Shown here: piece by piece, positions 35,611 through 44,406 of the stretch
Position numbering within the stretch: position 1 is the first letter of the stretch
How the letters are laid out: each line of letters begins with the position of its first letter
Assembly: GCA_030149815.1 (NCBI GenBank)
Contig: JASLHI010000048.1
Coordinates: 42,833-106,832, forward strand
Origin: Aquirhabdus sp.
GTDB taxonomy: Bacteria; Pseudomonadota; Gammaproteobacteria; Pseudomonadales; Moraxellaceae
Length of the DNA stretch: 64,000 bases
Direction of reading: 5' to 3'
Notes under the pieces: model-generated
The model's database searches: none
What the model was told of the DNA's origin: nothing
Seen by the model: only the letters and a program-made list of their open reading frames with translations
Translations under genes and position numbers: made by a program

Positions 35611-35883
35611 TTACTCGCTCATTAAGCCATGTGCTTTGAGTTTTTTACGCAAAGTACCACGGTTCAATCCTAGAATTTCTGATGCGCGAGTTTGGTTGCC
35701 GCGAGTTTGTTCAAGAACGACTGATAGTAATGGTTTTTCAATTTCTGCCAAAACCAAGTCATACACTTGAACAGGCTCAGCGCCGTCAAGTTGTTTGAAG
35801 TAGTGACGAACAGCACGCTCAACATGAAGGCGTAATGCAACATCAGTAGGATTGTTGATAAAATCAGGTGACTTGATATTCAT
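35611..35883 (-). CDS. fis: nucleoid-associated factor Fis
   Basis: Dimeric DNA-bending protein of 90 residues, active in fast growth on rRNA promoters and in recombination. The C-terminal helix-turn-helix is recognisable: QTRGNQTRASEILGLNRGTLRKKLKAHGL. The middle YDLVLAEIEKPLLSVVL is the dimer helix. Length is near E. coli Fis (98). In E. coli fis follows dusB; here the upstream gene is the DUF3426 protein after 244 bases, and purH lies downstream. Confidence 0.96.
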   Translation of the reverse strand: MNIKSPDFINNPTDVALRLHVERAVRHYFKQLDGAEPVQVYDLVLAEIEKPLLSVVLEQTRGNQTRASEILGLNRGTLRKKLKAHGLMSE

Positions 35884-36082
35884 GGGTAAAAATCCGAAGC
35901 AAAATCATATTCATACTGCACGATATGTAAAAGTCGGAGCAGTGGGTGCATAACACACATAGAACACTAAAAAATTGAAAAGTACCACGCATTGCGCGGG
36001 CGGGCATCATAACATTACCTGTTACGCATTGCAGTAGTTTTGGTGCTTTTTTATGCAAAAATATTGGTGAAAAAATAGACTA

Positions 36083-36117
36083 TACAACAGCCCTTAATTT
36101 TGTTATGGGCTGTTGTA
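36083..36117 (-). terminator. hairpin after the zinc-ribbon gene
   Basis: TACAACAGCCC / GGGCTGTTGTA perfect 11-bp stem (36083-36093 with 36107-36117), eleven bases after the stop on minus, then TATAGTCTATTTTTT. Confidence 0.75.
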
Positions 36118-36127
36118 CATGGGCTTG

Positions 36128-37450
36128 CTATTGAACTGGATCTAATGCGAATACAGGAATTTCATCGCGTGAAATTTTTACGACAAATTCGATTTCAGTG
36201 GGTTTGTTTGGAATAATTCGCGCTTGTGAGTTGTAGCCACTCATTAAATATTCGGCAGGATGAATAATTCGACCAGAAATAACTTGTTTATCCTTTAATA
36301 CCAGTAAGCGAATAGTAGGGAAAGGCTGGCTTTCTTCGGCAGAGTTGGTCATCGTCGCTGTAAACTTTGTTGCTGTTGGATCTGCTTGATAGCGTCTAGC
36401 AAGTACTTTACTGAGCTTGATCTTATTAATATTAATTAAAGGGACATCGCATCCGAGTTGTAGACAAGCTTTATGCATGGTTGATTGGTAGCGAGGATTT
36501 GCAGCAAGTTGGTCAAAATTAAAAAATACATACTGCACTGCTAATAGTGCAACCATAAGTAAAGATAAAACTGACCATCCGAGTGTATGAAAGAGATTAA
36601 GGTTGAAAAATGCTTTACGTTGTTTGAGTTTGTCTAATGCAACATTTCGTTTGGTCGTCTGAAAATGCATTGGTAATGATTTTGTTTTCTTCTTAGCACG
36701 TTGATTTTCATGGAAATCATTCATGCCAGGTAGGATGCGATCCGCCTTAATTTTGGTTGCGGATGCAGCAGGTACGCTGTTTTTGTTGAGATAGCCCATA
36801 AGGTCATCATCAACACCTTGAGCATTTTTGTCTTCAGCTTTGTTTTCAGTGCTCGTAGCAGTGGCAGCGGTTGGTGATGTTTTAGCGATTATATTGTCTT
36901 GATCAGTTGATTGTTCAGCAGGCTGATCTGTTTCTGGTGTGACTTCAGTCAGCCACTGTTCGTTGAATTCTTGCCCTAATGAGTGTGGTGTATCAGGGAT
37001 GCGTTCTACAACTGGCACTGCTGCCGAGAGTGATTCAGGTGTCTTTGGTTCAGGCGCAGGATGTGGGTTTGGAATGACGCTGAGATTGACTTTTTCTTTT
37101 TGCTTTTGGTCGTAGTCAATTGTTGTTTGTTCTGGTGTGATTTCCTCAGGTGCCTGCGCTTGGGCAGTTGTTTTATCAAGGAAGCTGTCTAATGCTGATT
37201 CAAATCCCTTGCTTTTTGTTGGAGTGATTTTGTGCAGATCAACAATATGAGAGCGATTCTTGGCCTGGTTGTTTGTTGTATTCTTATCGGCAGAGTTTTC
37301 TGAACCTTTAGCTGCAATCAGGTAGTCATCCGCTTTGAATACCTGAAAGCATTTTCCGCAACGTGTGTAACCGTCACGAATTGCGAGTTGGGCGTTGCTC
37401 ACTGCGAATACGCTAGAGCAGTAGGGGCAGCGGGTTTTTTGTGTAGTCAC
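36128..37450 (-). CDS. zinc-ribbon, DUF3426 domain protein
   Basis: Inner-membrane protein of 440 residues. An N-terminal MJ0042-type zinc ribbon (CPYCSSVF ... TRCGKCFQVF, four cysteines) is followed by a long disordered acidic region (about 50-265), one transmembrane helix (WSVLSLLMVALLAVQYVFF) and a periplasmic DUF3426 domain (about 310-440). The start is read as GTG 37450 with AGGA 9 bases upstream; two TTG codons just upstream are possible. It is adjacent to prmA in the same direction, as in Pseudomonas. Function is unknown; a regulatory or envelope sensor role is a guess. Confidence 0.85.
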   Translation of the reverse strand: MTTQKTRCPYCSSVFAVSNAQLAIRDGYTRCGKCFQVFKADDYLIAAKGSENSADKNTTNNQAKNRSHIVDLHKITPTKSKGFESALDSFLDKTTAQAQAPEEITPEQTTIDYDQKQKEKVNLSVIPNPHPAPEPKTPESLSAAVPVVERIPDTPHSLGQEFNEQWLTEVTPETDQPAEQSTDQDNIIAKTSPTAATATSTENKAEDKNAQGVDDDLMGYLNKNSVPAASATKIKADRILPGMNDFHENQRAKKKTKSLPMHFQTTKRNVALDKLKQRKAFFNLNLFHTLGWSVLSLLMVALLAVQYVFFNFDQLAANPRYQSTMHKACLQLGCDVPLININKIKLSKVLARRYQADPTATKFTATMTNSAEESQPFPTIRLLVLKDKQVISGRIIHPAEYLMSGYNSQARIIPNKPTEIEFVVKISRDEIPVFALDPVQ

Positions 37451-37542
37451 AGTCAACAATCCTGTTTATTGTTTTTAACAAGTAAAATACTAATCCAACT
37501 TTGTATCCTTACAAAGCCCATCTGCCCAGACCATTTCAAAAA

Positions 37543-38481
37543 TTAGTCCGCAGCTAGTCGGTAGCCCGACAAACGACACCAATTTCCATCGCGAAACTCT
37601 TGTTCATGTAGATTGAACCATGGAGCGTATGCTGTGCGCACGCTATCCACTTGTTCTTCAATCAAACCTGCTAGCGCAATAAGACCATTGGGCAAGCAAT
37701 ATTTAGCAAAAGTCGGTGCAAGTTCAATCAGTGGTTTTGCAAGGATATTAGCGACAATAACATCACTTTGTAGGTTTGGGAACTGTTTGTTGAACTCATC
37801 TGGTAAGCCTACCCAAATGTGTGACTCAGTTCCATTTTTTGCTGCATTTTGGCGCGTGGCAAGCAGTGCTTGTGGGTCAATATCGGTCGCATAAACGGCT
37901 TTTGCGCCCAATAATAAAGCAGCTACTCCTAAGATTCCTGAACCACAGCCATAGTCGATGACGACCTTGTCTTTGAGGTCTGTTTTTCCTAACCATTGCA
38001 GACATAAAAATGTGCTGGCATGGTTACCTGTTCCGAAGGCAAGACCTGGATCAAGCATCAGATTAACTGCATTTGGATCAGGTGGAGTCAGCCACTCAGG
38101 CACTATCCAGAAGTTTTCGCCACATTGGATGGGTTCGTAATGATCCATCCATGAGCGTTCCCAAACTTGTTCTTCTAAATAATCGTAGAATGCACGAACT
38201 GTGGGTGCTTGTGCTTGAACAAAGGCAATAATCTGATCTGGGTTTGTGGCTTCAGATGGCGTATGTTCGAGATCAATATTGACTGAGTCAACGACTTCGT
38301 TAAATAGTCCAGTCACAATCACTTTGTCCCAAATTGGGGTTTCGCCTGGTAAAGGCTCTAGCAATGGCTGATCCGCAGCATCATCTAGAATAACGCTGAC
38401 AGCGCCAACAGATTCAAGCAGGGTTTCAACCAGTTGTACTTCGTTTTTAGTTACTTCAAAGCGAATTTGTAGCCAGCGCAT
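37543..38481 (-). CDS. prmA: ribosomal protein L11 methyltransferase
   Basis: SAM-dependent enzyme of 312 residues that trimethylates several amino groups of ribosomal protein L11. Substrate-recognition domain (about 1-55) begins MRWLQIRFEVTK. The catalytic domain has LDPGLAFGTGNHAST and SAM-binding VIDYGCGSGILGVAA. Start ATG 38481 has AGGA 6 bases upstream; ten more in-frame codons upstream lack support. It is slightly longer than the E. coli protein (293). Confidence 0.96.
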   Translation of the reverse strand: MRWLQIRFEVTKNEVQLVETLLESVGAVSVILDDAADQPLLEPLPGETPIWDKVIVTGLFNEVVDSVNIDLEHTPSEATNPDQIIAFVQAQAPTVRAFYDYLEEQVWERSWMDHYEPIQCGENFWIVPEWLTPPDPNAVNLMLDPGLAFGTGNHASTFLCLQWLGKTDLKDKVVIDYGCGSGILGVAALLLGAKAVYATDIDPQALLATRQNAAKNGTESHIWVGLPDEFNKQFPNLQSDVIVANILAKPLIELAPTFAKYCLPNGLIALAGLIEEQVDSVRTAYAPWFNLHEQEFRDGNWCRLSGYRLAAD

Positions 38482-38570
38482 ATTTTTTCCTATGAGCATG
38501 GTTATAACCATGCTGTGTTAAATCGAGATAAAGTCAAGATTCATAAAATAATTAAAAGCTTTGTAGAGTT

Positions 38571-39758
38571 CTAAGTTAATGATGTAACTCGGAACACCAA
38601 GCATTTTAAATAATTGGATTCGGTCATTGGAATTAGACTCGGATGATCAGCTGCTGGATGTGCTTCATGAACGAGTTGCACATGCTTATTTTGGCGGCGT
38701 GCGACTTGTTGAACGATGCGAATCAGTTCGTCACGTTCTAGATGCAGCGAACAGGATGCAGAAACGAATAATCCACCATCTGTGACACGCTGAATTGCGC
38801 CTTCATTGAGTAGAAAATAAGCTTGGCGACCTTGTTCAAAATCACGACGTTTTTGAATCAATGCAGGTGGATCAAGGACGACCAAATCATAAGTTGTTTC
38901 AACAGGCTTTTTCACAAATTCAAATGCATCAGATTCGACGAAACTCACCTGAGACAGTTTATTGAGTGCTGCGTTAGCTAAAACTGATTCTCCAGCTTTT
39001 GCGGAGCTATCGACACAAGTTACTTGAGTTGCTCCATGTGCTGCAGCTTGAATACCCCAACCACCGATATAGCTGAAGATGTCTAAAACAGTACGTCCTT
39101 GTGCGCAATCATTGAGCCATTTGCGCCCATCACGGTGATCGTAGAACCAGCCAGTTTTTTGACCATCTAGAGGCGCTCGGAAAGCGACGCCATTTTCAAT
39201 GACTTCTAATTCGGTGACATTTACATCAGCAGGAATAGTTGCGACATATTCGTCGAGTTGTTCAATAGCGCGGCCTTTACCATCGTTTTTAAAAACGATA
39301 ATTGCGCTCACGCCAAAGATTTTCTGCAGCGCAGCGACGAGTGCATCTTTTGCTTGTTCGATCGCTTGAGTCCCGATTTGCACGACAAATGTTTGTGCAA
39401 AGCGATCGATAACCAAACCCGATAGCAGATCTGCTTCACCATAGACTAAACGGTAAAAGTCTTGTTCAAAGGCGATTTGACGTAATTCTAGTGCGGTTTG
39501 AATGCGCTTTTCAAAGAATGCAGCATCTAAATCGTCGCGTGCTTCGGTATCTAAAATTCGTGCGCAAATCAAAGATTGACCATTAAAGCTCGCAGTTGCG
39601 AGAAATTGACCACGATAATCTTCGAGGTGAACCAATGTGGATTTAATATTTTTGAGCGGTGTGACATCAGTATCGACTTCATTGGAATACACCCAGAGAT
39701 GACCATCACGGAGACGTTGTTGATCGCGTTTCTTAATGCGGAGGCGAGGTGTGGTCAT
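38571..39758 (-). CDS. rlmI: 23S rRNA cytosine-C5 methyltransferase, RlmI type
   Basis: Enzyme of 395 residues (E. coli RlmI 396, m5C1962 of 23S rRNA). An N-terminal PUA domain (RLRIKKRDQQRLRDGHLWVYSNEV) binds RNA, a central EEHEE-type part contains LSGLVIDRF, and the Rossmann methyltransferase has VLDIFSYIGGWGIQAA and VVLDPPALIQ. ATG 39758 has AAGGA 7 bases before it. The family also includes uncharacterised RlmI-like paralogues, so the exact nucleotide is inferred. Confidence 0.9.
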   Translation of the reverse strand: MTTPRLRIKKRDQQRLRDGHLWVYSNEVDTDVTPLKNIKSTLVHLEDYRGQFLATASFNGQSLICARILDTEARDDLDAAFFEKRIQTALELRQIAFEQDFYRLVYGEADLLSGLVIDRFAQTFVVQIGTQAIEQAKDALVAALQKIFGVSAIIVFKNDGKGRAIEQLDEYVATIPADVNVTELEVIENGVAFRAPLDGQKTGWFYDHRDGRKWLNDCAQGRTVLDIFSYIGGWGIQAAAHGATQVTCVDSSAKAGESVLANAALNKLSQVSFVESDAFEFVKKPVETTYDLVVLDPPALIQKRRDFEQGRQAYFLLNEGAIQRVTDGGLFVSASCSLHLERDELIRIVQQVARRQNKHVQLVHEAHPAADHPSLIPMTESNYLKCLVFRVTSLT

Positions 39759-39923
39759 GCTGTGTTTCCTTGGGTATTGCAAAAGGGTCACCTCAATTGA
39801 TGGTGACTCATAAATAATAAAATTCAGAATGTCAGTGTGCAGAATGATGTATTAAAGCAAAAAATCATCACGCGGGTGTCTTTCCGTTGAGTTGTGCAAT
39901 GGGAGGATCCGCCTACCGCGGGT

Positions 39924-40065
39924 CTTACTTTTTTCTTGGAAAAAGTAAGCAAAACCGTGTCCATCGCAAAACTCGCGTAAAGGGAGTTGTTCTTAGTAGG
40001 AAGTTTTATTCAAAATGTCATGCATTTGAATAAAACTCGTCCTGCTCAAACAGTTGCTCAGGACG
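39924..40065 (-). repeat. three consecutive hairpins between trhO and rlmI
   Basis: Hairpin 1: CTTACTTTTT/AAAAAGTAAG, 39924-39933 with 40-49. Hairpin 2: AGTTTTATTCAAA/TTTGAATAAAACT, 40002-40014 with 40025-40037. Hairpin 3: CGTCCTG/CAGGACG, 40038-40044 with 40059-40065. Hairpin 3, read on minus after trhO, is followed by AGTTTTATT and may act as terminator. The 334-base gap has no gene. Confidence 0.65.
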
Positions 40066-40092
40066 GATTGAAAGCAAGAAAGCTAAAAAAAA

Positions 40093-41028
40093 TTAAATAT
40101 CGCCATCCATTTGCTGTTGACGCATACGGTAGCGGGCTTTTTGGGCTTCGCTGGTTTGGTCATAGCAATGTGGGCAACTGACGCCACGTTCGTATTTAAC
40201 AGACTGTAATTCATGACGTTTTAATGGCCAGCCGCAACCAAAACACATCGCGCTTTCGCCTTCTTCAACACCATGACCAACACCAACGCGACCGTCGAAT
40301 ACAAAGCATTCACCTTTCCAGAGGCTTTCTTCTTCTGGAATGACTTTGAGATAATTCAGGATGCCGCCTTTGAGGTGATAAACTTCTTCGAAGCCTTGTT
40401 GTAGTAGTAGGCTGGTCGATTTTTCACAACGAATACCACCTGTGCAAAACATTGCAACTTTCTTATGTTTGGCGTCGCTTAAGTGTTCGTCTACAAACGC
40501 AGGAAACTCACGGAACGTTTCGGTGTTTGGGTCGATTGCGTTTTTAAATGTGCCTGCAGCGTATTCATAGCGATTACGCGTATCAACAATCACAACATCT
40601 TCTTGTTGAATGAATTCATGCCATTGTTCTGGTTCTAAATAGTGACCAACCTGCGCGAGCGGTTCGACGTCAACACCGAGCGTTACAATTTCATGTTTAA
40701 GTTTCACTTTCATGCGTTTAAAAGGTTTGTCGCGGCTGAAAGATTCTTTGTATTCCATCCGATCAAAGCCTTCATTCAGAAGCACTTGATGCAGCTCACT
40801 AATTGCCGCACGACTACCTGCCACCGTACCATTGATCCCTTCGTCAGCAACAATCAGTGTGCCGCGAAGTTGCAAATGTTCACTCAGTTCTTGCAGACGA
40901 TTACGCAAATCCGCAGGGAAGGAGACTGAGCGGAACTGGTATAATGCTGCAATTACCCACGGTTTTTCGCCTTGAGCGTCGTGGCTGAGTTCTTCATCGT
41001 GAGGTTGTTGTGCGACGTGTTCTTTCAT
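40093..41028 (-). CDS. trhO: tRNA uridine-34 hydroxylase, rhodanese family
   Basis: Enzyme of 311 residues (YceA/TrhO) that makes 5-hydroxyuridine at position 34 of some tRNAs in an oxygen-dependent way. An acylphosphatase-like N-terminal part (ADEGINGTVAGS) is followed by a rhodanese domain with VVDTRNRYEY and the active Cys195 in MFCTGGIRCEK, and then a C-terminal Cys-rich tail (CFGCGWPL, CPHC). The latter is common in the family. No ribosome binding site is seen at the ATG. It stands divergently from the DUF1289 gene. Confidence 0.94.
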   Translation of the reverse strand: MKEHVAQQPHDEELSHDAQGEKPWVIAALYQFRSVSFPADLRNRLQELSEHLQLRGTLIVADEGINGTVAGSRAAISELHQVLLNEGFDRMEYKESFSRDKPFKRMKVKLKHEIVTLGVDVEPLAQVGHYLEPEQWHEFIQQEDVVIVDTRNRYEYAAGTFKNAIDPNTETFREFPAFVDEHLSDAKHKKVAMFCTGGIRCEKSTSLLLQQGFEEVYHLKGGILNYLKVIPEEESLWKGECFVFDGRVGVGHGVEEGESAMCFGCGWPLKRHELQSVKYERGVSCPHCYDQTSEAQKARYRMRQQQMDGDI

Positions 41029-41249
41029 GGGGCTAAAAGCTCTGTGCGGTGACTGTACAATAACGTTTGATCGGTTATTAAACGTATTTTACCTAAATTA
41101 GGGTGCGCTATTCTAATCTTTTATGAGACATTTGATAATGGTTCAAATGACAGTGTTTATGATCTAAAGCATTTTTGATTCGATTTGAGCAATTTTGAAA
41201 GTCTTTTTCGAATGAGTTTGTCCATAATCGTGGATATGAGGTGGTGGTT

Positions 41250-41705
41250 TTGAGTGGTTCCTTGAATGGCTCGTTGAGTCCTTGTGCAGGTAAATGTTCG
41301 ACAGTATTTGGCGATCAAGTGTGTCGTGGATGTCGTCGTTTTAGCTATGAGGTCATCGAGTGGAATCGTTATTCAGATGAACAAAAGCTATTGATTTGGA
41401 AAAGATTAGACGAGCAGCTTGATCGTATTGTTCTGCCGTTAGTGCCTTATGCAAATCATGCACAAGTTGATGCATTTTTGGCATTGAGACAAGTTCGTTT
41501 GTTGGATAGCAGCTCACAAGGTCGTCATGTTTATGAAGCTCTGCGAATTTGTCAGCGCGCGCCTGAATTATTAATTCAATCGGGTTTAAATATTATTGCA
41601 GATCAACTTAAACAAATTTGGCAACAAGTTGATGCACGTATTTATACACTAGCTGTGGCAAATTTTGAGTTTACGTGGTTGCGGGCGGGAACGTTCGGGC
41701 ATTGA
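41250..41705 (+). CDS. DUF1289 domain protein
   Basis: Protein of 151 residues. N-terminal DUF1289 cysteine cluster SPCAGKCSTVFGDQVCRGCRRFSYEVIEW suggests a small metal site (four Cys). The rest is a helical extension of about 100 residues not found in the short members of the family. The start is TTG at 41250, five bases after GAGGTGG; GTG codons at 41241 and 41244 overlap that site. DUF1289 proteins are of unknown function, often near iron-sulphur or NMO-like genes. Confidence 0.8.
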   Translation: MSGSLNGSLSPCAGKCSTVFGDQVCRGCRRFSYEVIEWNRYSDEQKLLIWKRLDEQLDRIVLPLVPYANHAQVDAFLALRQVRLLDSSSQGRHVYEALRICQRAPELLIQSGLNIIADQLKQIWQQVDARIYTLAVANFEFTWLRAGTFGH

Positions 41706-41749
41706 GATACGTAGATTGAGATAAAACAATAATATAGGGAGATGGGTGC

Positions 41750-42829
41750 ATGATTTGGCAGAATCGTTTAACGCAGTTACTTGGCATCCAGTACCCGATT
41801 ATTCAAGCACCGATGCTGGGTGTGACTTCTCCTGAAATGGTGGCAGCGATTGCTAATCTTGGTGGATTAGGTTCGCTTCCCGTTGGTGGTTTATCCCCAG
41901 AAAAAACGCTTGAACTGATTAAAAAAACAAAATCACTTACAGATCGTCCTTTCGCAGTCAATCTTTTTGCACACGATATTCCAGAGATTGATATTTCTGT
42001 TGTTGAAGAAATGACAGATTACTTACAGCACTTAAGTGCAGAGCAGCATCTTGATTGCACTATTCCTTCGATTGAAGCACTAAAGTTTCATTCTTATACC
42101 GAGCAGATTCAAATTTTGCTGGATGAGCAGATTCCGATTGTGAGTTTCACTTTTGGTGTGCTGACGGATGAGGTCATCGCAGCGTTCAAGGCGCGAGGAG
42201 TTGTTTTAATCGGCACAGCGACGTGCGTGAAAGAAGCTATGTTTTTGGAACAAAAAGGAATTGATGCGATTACTGCTCAAGGAGTTGAGGCAGGTGGTCA
42301 TCGCGGTACATTTCTGATTTCTGAAAATCAGCCGATTCCTCAAGTGGGGTCGATGTCGCTTATTCCGCAAATCGTCGATCATGTTGCTGTGCCTGTACTT
42401 GCATCAGGTGGCATTGGAGATGGTCGAACGATTAAGGCAGCATTAGTACTTGGTGCTGAAGGTGTGCAAATTGGTTCGGCGTTTATCGCCAGTACAGAAA
42501 GCTTGGCAATTCCATCATATAAAGAAAGTCTGCAAAAATCGCAGGATACGGACAGTGTTTTAACTCGGACGTTTTCTGGTCGATGGGCGCGAGGTATAAC
42601 CAATCAATTCATCTCTGAGATGGATGCCGAGATTGCGCGTTCAGGGTTGTCTATTCCTCAATATCCAATTCAAAATAGTCTGACAACCACGCTCAGAAGT
42701 GCTGCACAAAAACAAAATAATGCTCAGATGACCAATCTTTGGGCAGGTCAATCGGTTGCATCTCATGCGCAAATGAAATCGTCTGCGGAGATTTTTAATC
42801 ATCTGATTCAGCAAGTAGAGCAGTTATAA
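41750..42829 (+). CDS. nitronate monooxygenase
   Basis: FMN-dependent TIM-barrel enzyme of 359 residues that oxidises alkyl nitronates. Motifs: PIIQAPMLGVTSPEMVAAI, the catalytic region AQGVEAGGHRG (with His), VLASGGIGDGRTI and GAEGVQIGSAF for phosphate binding. AGGGAGA stands 8-10 bases before ATG. Its distance to the DUF1289 gene is 44 bases, so they may be co-transcribed. It may protect against propionate-3-nitronate, as class I enzymes do. Confidence 0.93.
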   Translation: MIWQNRLTQLLGIQYPIIQAPMLGVTSPEMVAAIANLGGLGSLPVGGLSPEKTLELIKKTKSLTDRPFAVNLFAHDIPEIDISVVEEMTDYLQHLSAEQHLDCTIPSIEALKFHSYTEQIQILLDEQIPIVSFTFGVLTDEVIAAFKARGVVLIGTATCVKEAMFLEQKGIDAITAQGVEAGGHRGTFLISENQPIPQVGSMSLIPQIVDHVAVPVLASGGIGDGRTIKAALVLGAEGVQIGSAFIASTESLAIPSYKESLQKSQDTDSVLTRTFSGRWARGITNQFISEMDAEIARSGLSIPQYPIQNSLTTTLRSAAQKQNNAQMTNLWAGQSVASHAQMKSSAEIFNHLIQQVEQL

Positions 42830-42934
42830 AGTCATTTTTTGCTAATGATCTTGGTCGGGCGTTTCAGACGTTCTTACGTTATAGTTGATCTGGCTTTTTG
42901 CCATTGGAATAACTCGCTGTTGGAATAAATAGTC

Positions 42935-43681
42935 ATGTCGTTTGATGATGTTGAAGATGGTGTTCCATTTCCTACGGACTTGCCTCCAGCGATGCAGGCA
43001 GGACTTGAGTTATTGCCCAAGTCGCGTCCGATCGTATTGTTGACTCGCCACTCCATTCGAGAGTTGGTTGATGATCAAGGCTTTGCGGGTTATAAGCTGC
43101 CGCTTACTGATCAAGGACGGCGATTGGCTTATGCATGGGGCGAGCATTTTTGTACATGGACTGAGCGCACGTTTCACGCGTGTTTGAGTAGTCCAATAGG
43201 ACGTTGTGTCGAAACTGCAGCGTTGATGCTGGAAGGCTCACTTGAGAGTATTCAGGTCGTACAGCCAGATGTGGTCAAAAACGCCTTGTTGGTTGAACCG
43301 GGTAGTTTTATACAAGATAGTGCTGGTCTAAAACCATTGTTTATGCAATATGGTGCATTGGAGTTTATTAATCATTTCTTGGGTCAGAAAATTGCTGGGA
43401 TGAAAAGTCCGATACAAGGTGCATTGGATATTTTAGGTTTGCTGTATAAGCATTTGCCGAGTCAGGAGAATAGTGTCTTGCTGGCGGTTAGCCACGATAC
43501 GATTTTGGCGGTTTTTTTGGCGGTGATGCAGCGAGAAACAGTAGTTTCAATGGATGATTGGCCAGAAATGATGGAGGGTGTTTTCCTGTGGTTTGAGGGA
43601 GATCATTTCGAGGGAAGTACCGTACATTGGGTATGGCGTGGTGTGGCGTATTCGAGATTAGTGAGTAGTTTTGAGGTGTGA
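42935..43681 (+). CDS. histidine phosphatase superfamily protein
   Basis: Protein of 248 residues with a phosphoglycerate-mutase-like fold. The active-site box is LLTRHSIREL (R38, H39), with Ser replacing the usual Gly or Ala after the His. The second His lies in LLAVSHDTILAVFL. SSPIGRCVETAALM is the expected block in between. The arrangement is closer to the acid-phosphatase branch than to SixA. Substrate unknown. It is in the same direction as its neighbours but 105 bases after the NMO gene. Confidence 0.83.
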   Translation: MSFDDVEDGVPFPTDLPPAMQAGLELLPKSRPIVLLTRHSIRELVDDQGFAGYKLPLTDQGRRLAYAWGEHFCTWTERTFHACLSSPIGRCVETAALMLEGSLESIQVVQPDVVKNALLVEPGSFIQDSAGLKPLFMQYGALEFINHFLGQKIAGMKSPIQGALDILGLLYKHLPSQENSVLLAVSHDTILAVFLAVMQRETVVSMDDWPEMMEGVFLWFEGDHFEGSTVHWVWRGVAYSRLVSSFEV

Positions 43682-43778
43682 GTGATTTCATCTTGATATT
43701 CATTGTGTATGGATAGTTTGTTAATAGCTTTGAATTGTTTTATTAATCATTCCGTTTTTTGATTTGCAGGAGCTTATT

Positions 43779-44312
43779 TTGTTGATTTTAGTTCATACAA
43801 GGCTAGATGATTTATTGAGTCAGCATCGAAATCAACTGGGTAAGCAGTATGTCGCTTATCGCAATCATTTATATCGTTTAATGAATACCATTCAAGCAGC
43901 CATAAAACTGACTGAGATTGAATTGGAAAAGGTTGCCGTCGCCGCAGCATTCCACGATTTGGGTTTGTGGACGCATGACACTTTAGATTATCTTGATCCC
44001 TCCGCGCAGATGGCAACAGACTATCTGATTTCAATTGATAAGAAATCATGGATAGATGAAGTAGTTGCCATGATCCAAGACCATCATAAGATTCAGCCTT
44101 CTGAACATCCTTCACGAATTGTCGAGTTATTCCGTCAAGCCGATTGGGCTGAGGTGACTTTTGGGATGCTGGGTTTAAAAGTAGATCAACCTACCATGCA
44201 AGATATCAAACAGCATTTTCCTAACGCAGGTTTTCATCGATTTTTGTTGAAGCGAGGTATCGCTTGGGGAATTAAAAATCCGTTGAATCCAATGCCTATT
44301 TTTAAGTGGTAG
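43779..44312 (+). CDS. HD-domain protein
   Basis: Cytosolic protein of 177 residues with an HD metal-dependent phosphohydrolase fold: YRNHLYR (first His), VAAAFHDLGLWT (HD) and the third block IQDHHK. The last Asp is likely in FRQADWAEV. All metal ligands appear present. The start is taken at TTG 43779, six bases after AGGAG (43768-43772); an upstream TTG at 43764 overlaps this site. The substrate (nucleotide or other) is unknown. Confidence 0.78.
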   Translation: MLILVHTRLDDLLSQHRNQLGKQYVAYRNHLYRLMNTIQAAIKLTEIELEKVAVAAAFHDLGLWTHDTLDYLDPSAQMATDYLISIDKKSWIDEVVAMIQDHHKIQPSEHPSRIVELFRQADWAEVTFGMLGLKVDQPTMQDIKQHFPNAGFHRFLLKRGIAWGIKNPLNPMPIFKW

Positions 44313-44347
44313 GTTTAGATTTTACTCTAAAACCATCCCCATCCCGA

Positions 44348-44368
44348 CCTTCCCCTTGAAGGGGAAGG
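44348..44368. repeat. 21-base near-perfect palindrome
   Basis: CCTTCCCCTT-G-AAGGGGAAGG, two 10-base arms around one G, between the HD gene and the permease. It is of the REP kind and may act as hairpin terminator, but no T-tract follows. Confidence 0.7.
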
Positions 44369-44406
44369 AGATCAGCATAAGATCAATTTTTTGAGTAAAA
44401 CAATAC

